Positions 54,345 through 63,076 of a stretch of DNA of 64,000 nt are shown here, piece after piece. The position numbers and the translations under genes were made by a program. Numbering within the stretch: position 1 is the stretch's first letter; every line of letters begins with the position of its first letter. The notes beneath the pieces were generated by a model. That model saw only the letters and a list, made by a program, of their open reading frames with translations. It searched no databases and was not told the origin of the DNA. Origin of the DNA: Saccharopolyspora aridisoli (GTDB taxonomy: Bacteria > Actinomycetota > Actinomycetes > Mycobacteriales > Pseudonocardiaceae); the NCBI RefSeq assembly GCF_004348445.1, contig NZ_SMKV01000010.1, forward strand, positions 120,135 through 184,134. Reading direction: 5' to 3'.

Positions 54345-55079
54345 CGCCTCATCCGCCGGGTGCCCGTCGCGCAAGTGCTTGAGCGCCGCACGGCGGGCCC
54401 CGTCGATGTGCGCCTTGGCAGCCCGTCGCGCCGCGACGGGGTCTCCCGCGATCACGGCTTCGTGGATGCGGGTGTGGTCGCGGCGGGATCGCTCAAGTCG
54501 GCCCGGCAACCGCAACGTGGACTGCATCCCGCGCGCGAGGATGTCTTGCAGAACGGTCTCGGTGCGGGTCAGGAAGCGGTTCCCCGCGGCCTCGACGATC
54601 CGGAGGTGGAAGGCGGAGTCGAGCGCGCGGAGCTCGGCCCAGTCGATCTCGGCGGCGCCGGCGCACCGGTCGAGGGCCTGGAAGGCCTCGGTCACCTTCG
54701 CCAGCAGCTCGCGGTCCTGGTTGCGCGCAGCCCACGCCGTGGCGGGAACTTCGAGCACCTCACGCATGTCGAACAGCTCGGTGAGCGTGAGCTCCTCGGC
54801 GAACTTCGCATCGCGCAGCGCGTGGGACTCGCTGGGATCCGCGACGAACACGCCGCTCCCGTGCTTGATGTCGACGTGCCCGCTCTGCCGCAAGGACCGC
54901 AGCGCTTCCCGCAGGGATGGCCGACTCGTACCGAGACGACTCGCGAGTTCGCGTTCCGGGGGCAACCGGTCCCCTGGTTTCAGCTCCTGAGATTTGATCG
55001 CCTGGAGAATCCGTTCGGCGATCAGGTCCGACACCGATCCCTGACGCAACGGCACCCAGGGGTCGTCCGTGACGCCCAT
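54336..55079 (-). CDS. FadR-subfamily GntR regulator of the GH31 operon
   Basis: A 247-residue GntR protein: winged helix (ILQAIKSQELKPGDRLPPER, LGTSRPSLREALRSLRQSG) and FCD domain (DMREVLEVPATAWAA, SAFHLRIVEAAGN). ATG 55079 has GAGGAG seven bases upstream. Its own promoter carries the same 18-bp operator as the importer/GH31 promoter, so it should repress both itself and that block. In the Pseudomonas putida sulfo-ED cluster a GntR regulator is also present. Confidence 0.87.
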   Translation of the reverse strand: MGVTDDPWVPLRQGSVSDLIAERILQAIKSQELKPGDRLPPERELASRLGTSRPSLREALRSLRQSGHVDIKHGSGVFVADPSESHALRDAKFAEELTLTELFDMREVLEVPATAWAARNQDRELLAKVTEAFQALDRCAGAAEIDWAELRALDSAFHLRIVEAAGNRFLTRTETVLQDILARGMQSTLRLPGRLERSRRDHTRIHEAVIAGDPVAARRAAKAHIDGARRAALKHLRDGHPADEASG

Positions 55080-55103
55080 GCTGCGGCTCCTCACCAAGAA
55101 GAA

Positions 55104-55121
55104 CTAGAGGTATGACCACTT
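55104..55121. promoter_or_regulatory. FadR-type GntR operator, copy 2 (autoregulatory)
   Basis: Read on the minus strand this is AAGTGGTCATACCTCTAG, 25-42 bp upstream of the GntR start. It matches the site at 47865-47882 at 15 of 18 bases, with the same TGGT-N3-ACCTCT core. Confidence 0.75.
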
Positions 55122-55128
55122 TACCAGC

Positions 55129-55461
55129 TCACCGCCTTTGGCCAGCTGTCCGGACACGAAGTTCCCCGCCTCGCAGGCCAAGCCCGTGCTGCGCGTCGCC
55201 CAAGGCGGCGACACCACCAGGAACCGCTGAAGAGCACCGCCCGCCGCGCGCTCGATTCCCGTTGAGGTGCAGGGTCGTTGCGCTTCGGCGAGGACGAGTG
55301 CGATGTGGCTCCACCCCTTCGGCGGCGACGGCCCCTGGCCCACGACCTGCTCCTCCGCACCGACGCCGTTGCCCGTGATGGCGAACCTCGGCACACCGCG
55401 GTCGTCGCGGTGTGCCAGGTACGAGTAGGAGTGCCACGACCGCCAGCGCGAACTCGCGCAA
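55129..55461 (-). pseudogene. Decayed LamG-type domain from a lost glycosidase
   Basis: One minus-strand frame reads RFAITGNGVGAEEQVVGQ then PPKGWSHIALVLAEA; after a one-base shift it continues as ATTLHLNGNR, and a further stretch reads ALGDAQHGLG. These are the strand order and spacing of LamG/concanavalin domains (W-x-H-x-A ... TLYVNG). Such domains occur in actinobacterial arabinofuranosidases. No catalytic domain remains, and the frames are broken, so this is a relic. The rest of the region to 55744 shows only the LacI operator. Confidence 0.5.
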
Positions 55462-55541
55462 CCGGCCGCTGGAGGTGGGTACGTGCGCCGGATGGTCGTG
55501 GAGTCGGACGGCAGATCACCTGAACGCCTTGGACGCCTCCC

Positions 55542-55557
55542 GTGTTATCGCTAACAC
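55542..55557. promoter_or_regulatory. LacI-family operator, copy 1
   Basis: GTGTTATCGCTAACAC has perfect GTGTTA/TAACAC arms around TCGC, the typical CG-centred palindrome of LacI-family repressors (TGTTAnCGnTAACA). It lies about 190 bp before the LacI gene, so autoregulation is likely. Confidence 0.7.
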
Positions 55558-55744
55558 CGCGCTGCAGAAGACGTGGAACACAAGTCGTCGCTCGGCCGAC
55601 TCCGCGCAGCACGCGTCCGAAGAGCTCCGGGGGTCCGGTCCCGCACGTGGAACCGGGCTCGCTGCGCTGCTCCTGTGGACACCTCACCGTTCGGGCATCC
55701 GCTGGAGTAGCGTCGCCCCAGCGGCCGAGTTCGGAGGTGGTGAT

Positions 55745-56791
55745 GTGAGCAGGGGCACGTCTTCGTCACCGCGTCGGGCGGTGATGGCCGACGTCGCGGG
55801 GCTGGCAGGCGTCTCGCAGCAAACGGTTTCCCGCGTGCTCAACGGGCATCCCTCGGTCTCGCCCGCTGCCCGCACCCGAGTGCTGGCGGCCGTCGAGGAA
55901 CTCGACTACCGGCCCCACTCCGCCGCCCGAGCTCTCGCCTCCCGCCGCACCAGGATGATCGGCGTGGTCAGCTACGACACCACGCTCCACGGCCCGGCGA
56001 GCACCCTCTACGGCATAGAGCAGGCGGCGCGCCGATCCGGCTACTCCGTGAGCGTGACCAGCGCCAAGTCCATCGACGGTGATCACGCCAGTCACGCGCT
56101 GGAGCGGCTGAACCGGCAGAGCGTGGACGGCGCGATCGTCATCGCGCCTCAGCGCTCCACCGTCGAGGCCCTGCGCACGGTCCCGTCCGACCTGCCGGTG
56201 GTAGCCGTCGAAGGCGGCGAGGGCAACGGCCACTCCACGGTGTGCGTCGATCAGGTCGAGGGCGCCGCGCTGGCTACGCGGCACCTGCTGTCCCAGGGCG
56301 CCGAGTCGGTGTTCCACATCGCCGGGCCCGCCGACTGGCTGGAAGCCCAAGGACGGGTCGCGGGTTGGCGCGGCGAGATCGAACGCACGGGGATCGAACC
56401 GCCGGAACCGCTGCGCGGCGACTGGAGTCCGGCCTCCGGGTACGCCAACGGCCAGCTGCTGGCCGAACGCTCCGACGTGCGCGCGGTGTTCGTGGCCAAC
56501 GACCAGATGGCGCTCGGAGTCCTGCGCGCCTTTCACGAGCGAGGCGTTCGCGTTCCTGCAGACGTGCTCGTGGCCGGTTTCGACGACATTCCCGAGGCCG
56601 CCTACTTCACTCCCCCGCTGACCACGATCCGGCAGGACTTCAACGCGGTGGGGCGAGCGAGCATCGACCTCCTCCTGCAGCAGATCACCGGACACGCCCC
56701 CAGCGGCGAGTCCGTGGTGATCGCACCCGAACTGATCACCCGCCACAGCAGCATCGGAAACCTGCGCGAGAGCGCGTTTCCGAAGCAGTGA
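55745..56791 (+). CDS. LacI-family regulator of the arabinan/galactan locus
   Basis: A 348-residue LacI protein: helix-turn-helix and hinge (VMADVAGLAGVSQQTVSRVL, RPHSAARALASRR) and a periplasmic-binding-like effector domain (MIGVVSYDTTLHGPAST, VFVANDQMALGVLRAFHERG, VAGFDDIPEAAYFTPPLTTI). GTG 55745 has GGAGGTG upstream. CG-centred palindromes lie before this gene and before the GH43 gene, so it likely represses both until an oligosaccharide or sugar binds. Confidence 0.88.
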   Translation: MSRGTSSSPRRAVMADVAGLAGVSQQTVSRVLNGHPSVSPAARTRVLAAVEELDYRPHSAARALASRRTRMIGVVSYDTTLHGPASTLYGIEQAARRSGYSVSVTSAKSIDGDHASHALERLNRQSVDGAIVIAPQRSTVEALRTVPSDLPVVAVEGGEGNGHSTVCVDQVEGAALATRHLLSQGAESVFHIAGPADWLEAQGRVAGWRGEIERTGIEPPEPLRGDWSPASGYANGQLLAERSDVRAVFVANDQMALGVLRAFHERGVRVPADVLVAGFDDIPEAAYFTPPLTTIRQDFNAVGRASIDLLLQQITGHAPSGESVVIAPELITRHSSIGNLRESAFPKQ

Positions 56792-56796
56792 GCCGC

Positions 56797-56822
56797 TCGA
56801 CCCGTGGTCCGTGCCGGGTCGA
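56797..56822 (+). terminator. Hairpin terminator after the LacI gene
   Basis: TCGACCCG (56797-56804) pairs with CGGGTCGA (56815-56822) around a 10-base loop, six bases after the stop codon. Confidence 0.6.
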
Positions 56823-56880
56823 ACAAGTGTGATTTGACCTGGTGCCAGCGCACCCGTAACGTCCTGTTCCGATCTCGTCA

Positions 56881-56894
56881 TGTTAGCGCTCACT
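56881..56894. promoter_or_regulatory. LacI-family operator, copy 2 (GH43 promoter)
   Basis: TGTTAGCGCTCACT shares the TGTTA-CGCT-AC core with the palindrome at 55542-55557 and lies about 85 bp before the GH43 start. Confidence 0.65.
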
Positions 56895-56978
56895 TCAAAA
56901 GCGATCGACGAGATCCCGCGAGCGTCACGCACTTCCCGCACGAATCCGGCAACACCCTGACCGGAACGGAGAATCGAC

Positions 56979-57944
56979 GTGCGACGACTTCCATTCCTCC
57001 TGCTCACCGCCGTGACCACGTTCGCTTCAGCAATCCCGGCCTCGGCTGCCGACTATCCCATGCCCGGTGTCGTGACCGGCGATGTCGCCGCGCATGACCC
57101 GTCCATGGTGAAGACCGATGCCGGATACCTGCTCTACTCCACGCACGACGGCATCGAGATGCGCAGTTCGGGCGATCGAACCCGTTTCGACCGGGCGGGA
57201 TCGGCTTTCTCATCCGTGCCCGCGTGGGTCTACGACTACCATGCCGACGGCGACGTGTGGGCGCCAGACACCTCCTTCCACGACGGCCAGTACTGGATGT
57301 ACTACTCCGCCTCGACCTTCGGGACCAACCACTCCGCGATCGGGCTGGCCACCAGCCCCACCGGAGAACCTGGCAGCTGGCAGGACCGAGGCATCGTCCA
57401 CGCCACCTCGACAGCCGACGACCACAACGCCATCGACCCGAACCTGCTGGTCGACTCGCAGGGGCGGTGGTGGCTGTCGTTCGGTTCGTTCTGGACCGGG
57501 ATCCGGATGATCCAGCTCGATCCGGCCACCGGCATGCGGCATCCCACCGACCAGGCCGTGCACCGGCTAGCCACGCGCCCGCAGGACCCGCCGCACGCCG
57601 TGGAGGCGCCCACGATCGTCGAACGTGACGGGATGTACTACCTCTTCGTCTCGTTCGACCAGTGCTGCCAAGGCGTGCAGAGCACCTACCGGATCATGGT
57701 CGGTCGGTCCATCGAACCGACCGGCCCCTACCTCGACGCAACAGGAACTCCGATGACCGAGGGCGGCGGCACCGAGATCCTCGCCAGCCACGCCAACATC
57801 ATTGGGCCAGGCGGGCAGAGCGTGCTGCCCGACACCGACGGCGACCTGCTCGTGTACCACTACTACGACGCCAACGCCGGTGGCGCGCACAAGCTGGGCA
57901 TCAACCTCCTCGGCTGGGAACAGGGCTGGCCCCGTGTGCGCTGA
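56979..57944 (+). CDS. Secreted GH43 endo-arabinanase
   Basis: A 321-residue protein with a signal peptide (MRRLPFLLLTAVTTFASAIP, ending near SAADYP) and a five-bladed GH43 propeller. Catalytic base D40 (VAAHDPSMVK), the Asp of HNAIDPNLLVDSQG and the Glu of AVEAPTIVERDG are the expected triad. WAPDTSFHDGQYWMYYSAS and length fit endo-1,5-alpha-L-arabinanases. It would cut arabinan outside the cell. GTG 56979 has CGGAGA upstream, and a LacI operator lies in its promoter. Confidence 0.88.
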   Translation: MRRLPFLLLTAVTTFASAIPASAADYPMPGVVTGDVAAHDPSMVKTDAGYLLYSTHDGIEMRSSGDRTRFDRAGSAFSSVPAWVYDYHADGDVWAPDTSFHDGQYWMYYSASTFGTNHSAIGLATSPTGEPGSWQDRGIVHATSTADDHNAIDPNLLVDSQGRWWLSFGSFWTGIRMIQLDPATGMRHPTDQAVHRLATRPQDPPHAVEAPTIVERDGMYYLFVSFDQCCQGVQSTYRIMVGRSIEPTGPYLDATGTPMTEGGGTEILASHANIIGPGGQSVLPDTDGDLLVYHYYDANAGGAHKLGINLLGWEQGWPRVR

Positions 57945-57997
57945 GAACCCCCGTCCTGCCATCGGAAAGACTCTCAGCCGGTCACCGGACCCACCAG

Positions 57998-58447
57998 ATG
58001 GTCGAACCTTGCCCGACATACCGACACCGAGTCGCGTCGCACTGCCTGGCCACCGTTCCCGAATGCGGCCGGCTGATCCTGCGCCGCGCCCGCACCCTCC
58101 AGGCGCTGGCCGACGCCGACGAGGTCATCGTGTGGCGCGAGCACGAAACCGGGCCGGTTGCTGTTGCTGCCGATGCCTGGTTCTCGCTGCGCCCAGGCGA
58201 GGTGGCGCGTTCTGCGTGGACGAACGTTGGGGATCCCGCCGCGGGGACGAAGTCACCGGAGCCTGTGTTCGCCACCAGCGAGGCGAACTCGCAGTACGGA
58301 CCTGGGCACAACAGCTCCACCGCAGGCGAGGACGGCACCGACCTGCTCGTCTACCACGCGCGGCAGTACCGGGAGATCGAGGGCGACCCGCTGCTGGACC
58401 CCAACCGCCACACCCGCGTCCAAGCGTTCCACTGGAAACCCGGCTGA
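57998..58447 (+). pseudogene. Internally deleted GH43 arabinofuranosidase/exo-arabinanase gene
   Basis: The frame holds an N-terminal piece (CLATVPECGRLILRRARTLQ, ADADEVIVWREHETGP) joined to the C-terminal end (EANSQYGPGHNSSTAGEDG, LLVYHARQYREIEGDPLLDP). In intact GH43 enzymes these ends are separated by the catalytic core and about 150-200 residues more than here. The core is missing and there is no start codon with a ribosome-binding site, so this is a dead gene left by deletion. Its former job was probably trimming arabino-oligosaccharides made by the upstream arabinanase. Confidence 0.7.
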
Positions 58448-58617
58448 ACGCCGAACTTCGGGACACCGGTCACCGACACCCCCCCAGCACGCCCGAGCTG
58501 TCGAGCGACGTGACCGCTGGGGCTCCACGTCCGGTATGCCCCGAAGGAACCATTGACGGCCAACGGTCGATGCTGTGTTCTTTTCTGCGCGATACTGTTT
58601 GACTGTGGAGGTTCAAC

Positions 58618-61600
58618 GTGTATCGGTTGTTCGCTCTTGTGTCACTGTGTCTGATCTTTCTCAGCACCACCGGTGTCGCCGCGTCCGCGCAACCACCCGA
58701 TCCCGGGATGCCGGGCGGAGACGTGCACGCCTACCTGGATGACCCGCAGAAGGTGGCTGAAGGGCAAGAAGCCCCGCACGCCAGGCTGCGCCCGTACGAA
58801 GACGCCAACTCGGCAGCCCGCGGCGAGGAACTCACCCCCTACACGCGAACGCTGGACGGCCAGTGGCAGATCGCGATGGCCGACCGCCCTGAAGACGTTC
58901 CGCCCGGCTTCTACACCGAGGACTACGACTCGTCGAGCTGGCGGACGGTGTCGGTGCCGCACACCTGGCAGACCGCCGGCCTCGACCACCCGATGTTCCG
59001 CAACATCGCCACCGAGGTGCAGCCGGACGACCCACCCCGCGTGCCCCGGGACGTCAACCCGACCGGCGCCTACACCCGCGACTTCGACCTGCCCGCCGAC
59101 TGGGCGCAGCGCAGCACCTTCGTCCGCTTCGAAGGGGTCACTTCGGGGTTCTTCGTTTGGGTCAACGGGCAGTACATCGGCTACGACCAGGGCGGCTACA
59201 CGCCCGCGGAGTTCGACATCTCGCGGGTGCTGCACCCGGGCAAGAACCGCATCGCCGTGCAGGTGCACCGCTGGAGTGCGGGTTCTTACCTCGAAGACGT
59301 CGACCAGTGGCGCTACTCGGGCATCTTCCGCTCCGTCGAGCTGTACTCCACACCCGCCACGCACGTGCGGGACGTGACGCTGCGGACCGATCTCGACGCC
59401 ACCTACACCGACGCGAACCTCTCGGCGGTGGTCGATCTCGACCGCCGCGAGGGCGGGACGACCGGCCCGCACCGCGTGACCGCCTCGCTCCGCGACCCGC
59501 GCGGCACAGAGGTCGGCTCGGTGAGCCAGGACGTCGAGATCACCCGACCGGACTCGCAGGTCCAGCTCAACCTCCCGGTCCGCAACCCCGCCAAGTGGAC
59601 CGATGAGACGCCCAACGTCTACACGGTCGTGCTCACCTTGAGCGGCCCGGACGGCGCGGTCGGCCACATCACCAGCGAGACGGTCGGCTTCCGGGAGATC
59701 GAGATCCGCGACCGGCAACTGCTCATCAACGGCAAGCGCACCTTGTTCAAGGGGGTCAACCGGGCCGAGACCGACCCGGACCACGGCAGGCACGTGCCCC
59801 GTCCCGCGCAGGAGCGCGACGTCCATCTGATGAAGCAGCTCAACATCAACGCCGTGCGCACCTCCCACTACCCCGCAGACCCGTACTTCAACGACCTGGC
59901 CGACCAGCGCGGTCTGTGGGTCGACGACGAGGTCGACATCGAGACCCACAACCACGAGGACTGCACCCAGTGGTGCCAGGCGAACGAGCCGGAATGGCGA
60001 GACGCGTTCATGGACCGCATGATCGGCATGGTCGAACGCGACAAGAACCACCCGAGCATCTTCCTCTGGGACACCGGCAACGAGGCCGGGCTCGGCGCGC
60101 ACCACTTCGAAATGGCCGACTGGGTCAAGCGCAACGACCCGACCCGGCCCGTCTACCACCAGTCGAACAACCCTGACGGTGACGCTCCGTTCGCCGACGT
60201 CTGGGGTCCGCGCTACCCCTCGCCTGAGAAGTTCGCCGAACAGGCCAAGACCACCACGAAACCGCTGATCTTCGGCGAGTACGCGCACGCGATGGGCAAC
60301 AGCCTCGGCAACTTCCACGAGTTCTGGGACATCATCCGGGCCCACCCGCAGACCCAGGGCGGATTCATCTGGGACTGGGCCGAGCAGAACATCCGGCAGC
60401 ACACCCGGATCACGCCCGACACCTCCGGCAACGGCATCTCCGCGCACCTTTCCGGGAGACCGGAGCTCGTCGACGGCCACCGCGGCAAAGCGCTGTCGCT
60501 GTCCGGCTTGGACGACTTCGTCGAGGTCTACCGCGATCGCAAGCTGGACATCGGCGGCAATGCCTTGACCCTCGACACCTGGGTCAAACCCGGCAAGTGG
60601 ACCGGTGATTTCCGGATCTTGGGCAAGGGCGATCACCAGTACGCGCTGAAGATGAAGTCGGAGAACGTCCTCGAGTTCTTCATCCACAGCGGCACCTGGC
60701 GGTCCGTGCAGGCGCAGGTGCCCGCCGACTTCTACGGCAACTGGCACCGGGTCAGCGGAACCTACGACGGCACGGCGCTGCGCCTGTACATCGACGGCAA
60801 GGAGGTCGGCAGCACGCCGTTCACCGGCGCCATCGACCGATCCTCAGCCGAGGTCAACATCGGCCGGGACTTCGAGACTTCGTGGAACGACCCGTCCGAC
60901 GTGGGCTGGATGGCGCGGGGCGCGGTCGACGACGCGCGCATCTACGACCGGCCGCTCACCGCCGCCGAGCTCGGCGCACCGGAGCCGGTGGGCGGCGCGC
61001 TTCTCGCGCTGGACTTCGACCGCGTCGAGGACGCCGGGACCCACCTGTCCTACGGTTCGAGTCTGTCCGGTGTGGACGGTTTGGTCAGCTCCGATCGACG
61101 GCCGCAGCCGGAGGCGGCCCAGATGGCCTGGGCGCACCAGCCCCTGCGATTCGGCTTCGACGACCAGACCCTGTCGGTGACCAACGAGCGGCAGTTCACC
61201 GGCACCGATGAGCTCACCCTGCGGTGGGAGGTCACCGAAGGTTCCCGCGTCGTGGCCGAGCACGAGCAGCCGCTGCGGGTGGGGCCGAACTCGACGTGGA
61301 CCGAAGCGCTGCCACTGCCGCCGAACCCGGACGACCGGGAGCGGTTCCTCAGCGTCGAAGCGGTCACTACCGGCGCCCAGCACGGGGTTCCGGCCGGTCA
61401 CGTGCTCGCCCACGACCAGTTCCCGCTCGCCGGCACCCGCGTTCCCGGTCTCGACCGGCGCCCAGCGGAAGGACCGCCGGTGCAGGTCGAGGACGAGGGC
61501 TCGAAGGTGAGGGCATCGGCTTCGGGAGTCACCTACGAGCTCGACAAGACCACCGGTGCGCTGTCGTCGATCCGCGCCGACGGTCAGGAACTGCTCGCAG

Positions 61601-62382
61601 GTGGGCCGAAGCTCGACGCCTGGCGCGCGCCCATCAGCAACGAGACCTTCGCCTGGGGACGTGCCGAAGGCGAGGACTGGCGCAAGGCGGGCCTGGACCG
61701 GCTGGTGACCAACGTGACCGGTCACCGCGTCGAACCGGCTCCGGCAGGCGGCGCGCGGATCGTGGTCGACACCCGCGTGGCGGCACCGGACGTGGCAGGC
61801 GCCTGGTTCGACCAGACCATGACCTACACGATCGGCAGGGACGGTGTCCTGGAGCTCGGGCACGAGGTCGTGCCCCAAGGCGAGGTGCGCCAACTGCCGT
61901 ACCTGCCGCGCATCGGCGTCTCCCTCGCGGTGCCGGACCGCTACGAGCGCTTCGCCTGGTACGGCCGCGGTGCCGAGAGCTACAACGACCGCAAGAACGG
62001 CAGCCCGATCGGGGTGAACACCTCCACAGTCGACGAGCAGTACGTCGAGTACCACCGGCCGCAGGACCACGGCAACCACACGGATTCGCGGTGGGCGCTG
62101 CTCACCGACGGCCAGACCGGCGGTCTGCTCGTGGCCGGTGCCCCGGAGGTCAGCGTGACCCCCTACGACGACCTCGACCGGGCTGCCTACCCGTTCCAGC
62201 TCCGGCGCAACGACGGCTGGTTCACCCTGCACGCCGACCACGCGGTCACGGGGGTGGGAGGCACCCCGAACCCGGTCCGCGACCGCTACCAGGTGCGGCC
62301 TGACTCCACCTACGACAACACCCTCACCATCCGCCCCCTGTCACCCGGAGAAGCACGAGCCGGTCTCCCGAACGGAGCCTGA
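58618..62382 (+). CDS. Secreted GH2 beta-galactosidase with an inserted LamG domain
   Basis: A 1254-residue secreted enzyme. Signal peptide (MYRLFALVSLCLIFLSTTGV ending near AASAQ), GH2 sugar-binding domain (GAYTRDFDLPADW, GQYIGYDQGGYTPAEFDIS), immunoglobulin-like domain, then the TIM barrel with acid/base E489 (DTGNEAGLGAHH) and nucleophile E554 (IFGEYAHAMGNSLGNFHEFW). From about residue 610 to 780 a LamG/concanavalin domain is inserted (LSLSGLDDFVEVYRD, LRLYIDGKEVG), followed by the C-terminal beta-galactosidase small-chain domain (WRAPISNETFAWGRAEGEDW). It would remove galactose from pectic galactan or arabinogalactan. GTG start with GGAGG seven bases upstream. Confidence 0.9.
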   Translation: MYRLFALVSLCLIFLSTTGVAASAQPPDPGMPGGDVHAYLDDPQKVAEGQEAPHARLRPYEDANSAARGEELTPYTRTLDGQWQIAMADRPEDVPPGFYTEDYDSSSWRTVSVPHTWQTAGLDHPMFRNIATEVQPDDPPRVPRDVNPTGAYTRDFDLPADWAQRSTFVRFEGVTSGFFVWVNGQYIGYDQGGYTPAEFDISRVLHPGKNRIAVQVHRWSAGSYLEDVDQWRYSGIFRSVELYSTPATHVRDVTLRTDLDATYTDANLSAVVDLDRREGGTTGPHRVTASLRDPRGTEVGSVSQDVEITRPDSQVQLNLPVRNPAKWTDETPNVYTVVLTLSGPDGAVGHITSETVGFREIEIRDRQLLINGKRTLFKGVNRAETDPDHGRHVPRPAQERDVHLMKQLNINAVRTSHYPADPYFNDLADQRGLWVDDEVDIETHNHEDCTQWCQANEPEWRDAFMDRMIGMVERDKNHPSIFLWDTGNEAGLGAHHFEMADWVKRNDPTRPVYHQSNNPDGDAPFADVWGPRYPSPEKFAEQAKTTTKPLIFGEYAHAMGNSLGNFHEFWDIIRAHPQTQGGFIWDWAEQNIRQHTRITPDTSGNGISAHLSGRPELVDGHRGKALSLSGLDDFVEVYRDRKLDIGGNALTLDTWVKPGKWTGDFRILGKGDHQYALKMKSENVLEFFIHSGTWRSVQAQVPADFYGNWHRVSGTYDGTALRLYIDGKEVGSTPFTGAIDRSSAEVNIGRDFETSWNDPSDVGWMARGAVDDARIYDRPLTAAELGAPEPVGGALLALDFDRVEDAGTHLSYGSSLSGVDGLVSSDRRPQPEAAQMAWAHQPLRFGFDDQTLSVTNERQFTGTDELTLRWEVTEGSRVVAEHEQPLRVGPNSTWTEALPLPPNPDDRERFLSVEAVTTGAQHGVPAGHVLAHDQFPLAGTRVPGLDRRPAEGPPVQVEDEGSKVRASASGVTYELDKTTGALSSIRADGQELLAGGPKLDAWRAPISNETFAWGRAEGEDWRKAGLDRLVTNVTGHRVEPAPAGGARIVVDTRVAAPDVAGAWFDQTMTYTIGRDGVLELGHEVVPQGEVRQLPYLPRIGVSLAVPDRYERFAWYGRGAESYNDRKNGSPIGVNTSTVDEQYVEYHRPQDHGNHTDSRWALLTDGQTGGLLVAGAPEVSVTPYDDLDRAAYPFQLRRNDGWFTLHADHAVTGVGGTPNPVRDRYQVRPDSTYDNTLTIRPLSPGEARAGLPNGA

Positions 62383-62559
62383 ACTCGCACAGCACCGATG
62401 TGGCGCAGTCCGACCCCGCCTGTGACGCGCACAGGTCGGTGCAGTTGTTCAGGCACTTCAATCGCGCAGTCCTGCCCGTCTTCACGCCGGTGCTGGGCCC
62501 GGGTAACCGCCATCGGTCAACACCGCCCGCCCGGCGAGGTCGTGGTCGATCCCGGAATC

Positions 62560-62850
62560 GCGATACATCGCCAGCAAGGACCGAGGTCTCGACCACCCGG
62601 TACGCGGTCGAGTGCGAGATAGCGACCAACGAGCCGATCTGGCGCATCGTCAGGTTCGTCCGCCATTACATCGCGACCAGCAACACCCGATCCTCCCGCC
62701 GCAGCCGCCACTGCCGACCAGGACGACGATCCGCGATCGCCTGCCCACCACGCCTGGGCCACCACCGCCACCAGCTCCCGGGACTGCCGGGGCTCCAACC
62801 CCGTGAAGGGGCAGTCCACTCCGACCGCGCCGCCGAGATCACCTGCACCC
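62560..62850 (-). mobile_element. IS5-type transposase remnant
   Basis: Three frames on the minus strand, read in turn, give the N-terminal part of an IS5-family transposase: GLEPRQSRELVAVVAQ, then GRQWRLRREDRVLLVAM, then TMRQIGSLVAISHSTAYRVV. Frame changes separate each piece and the catalytic DDE half is absent. No terminal inverted repeats were recognised. The surrounding 62383-63076 holds no gene. Confidence 0.65.
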
Positions 62851-63076
62851 ACGTGATCAACCACGACCCGACCCACAAGTTATCGGGTTACGAGACATCG
62901 TTCAGGTACGTAGAAATGACATCGCGTTTGGCAGCCGGGCGTTACAGTGATCAGGAACACGTTTGTCGGGTTTGAGATTCTTGTACGATTCCGTTTCGTC
63001 ACGATCATTCTGGTTCGGGATTCGGCGTCGTCAACGCCGATGGATACTAGTTTTCTCACATGGGAGAACCTCAAAA

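Noticed and set aside
58642..60747. Long minus-strand frame inside the GH2 gene
   Set aside because: Antisense shadow with Val/Arg/Glu-biased translation; GH2 catalytic motifs lie on the other strand.
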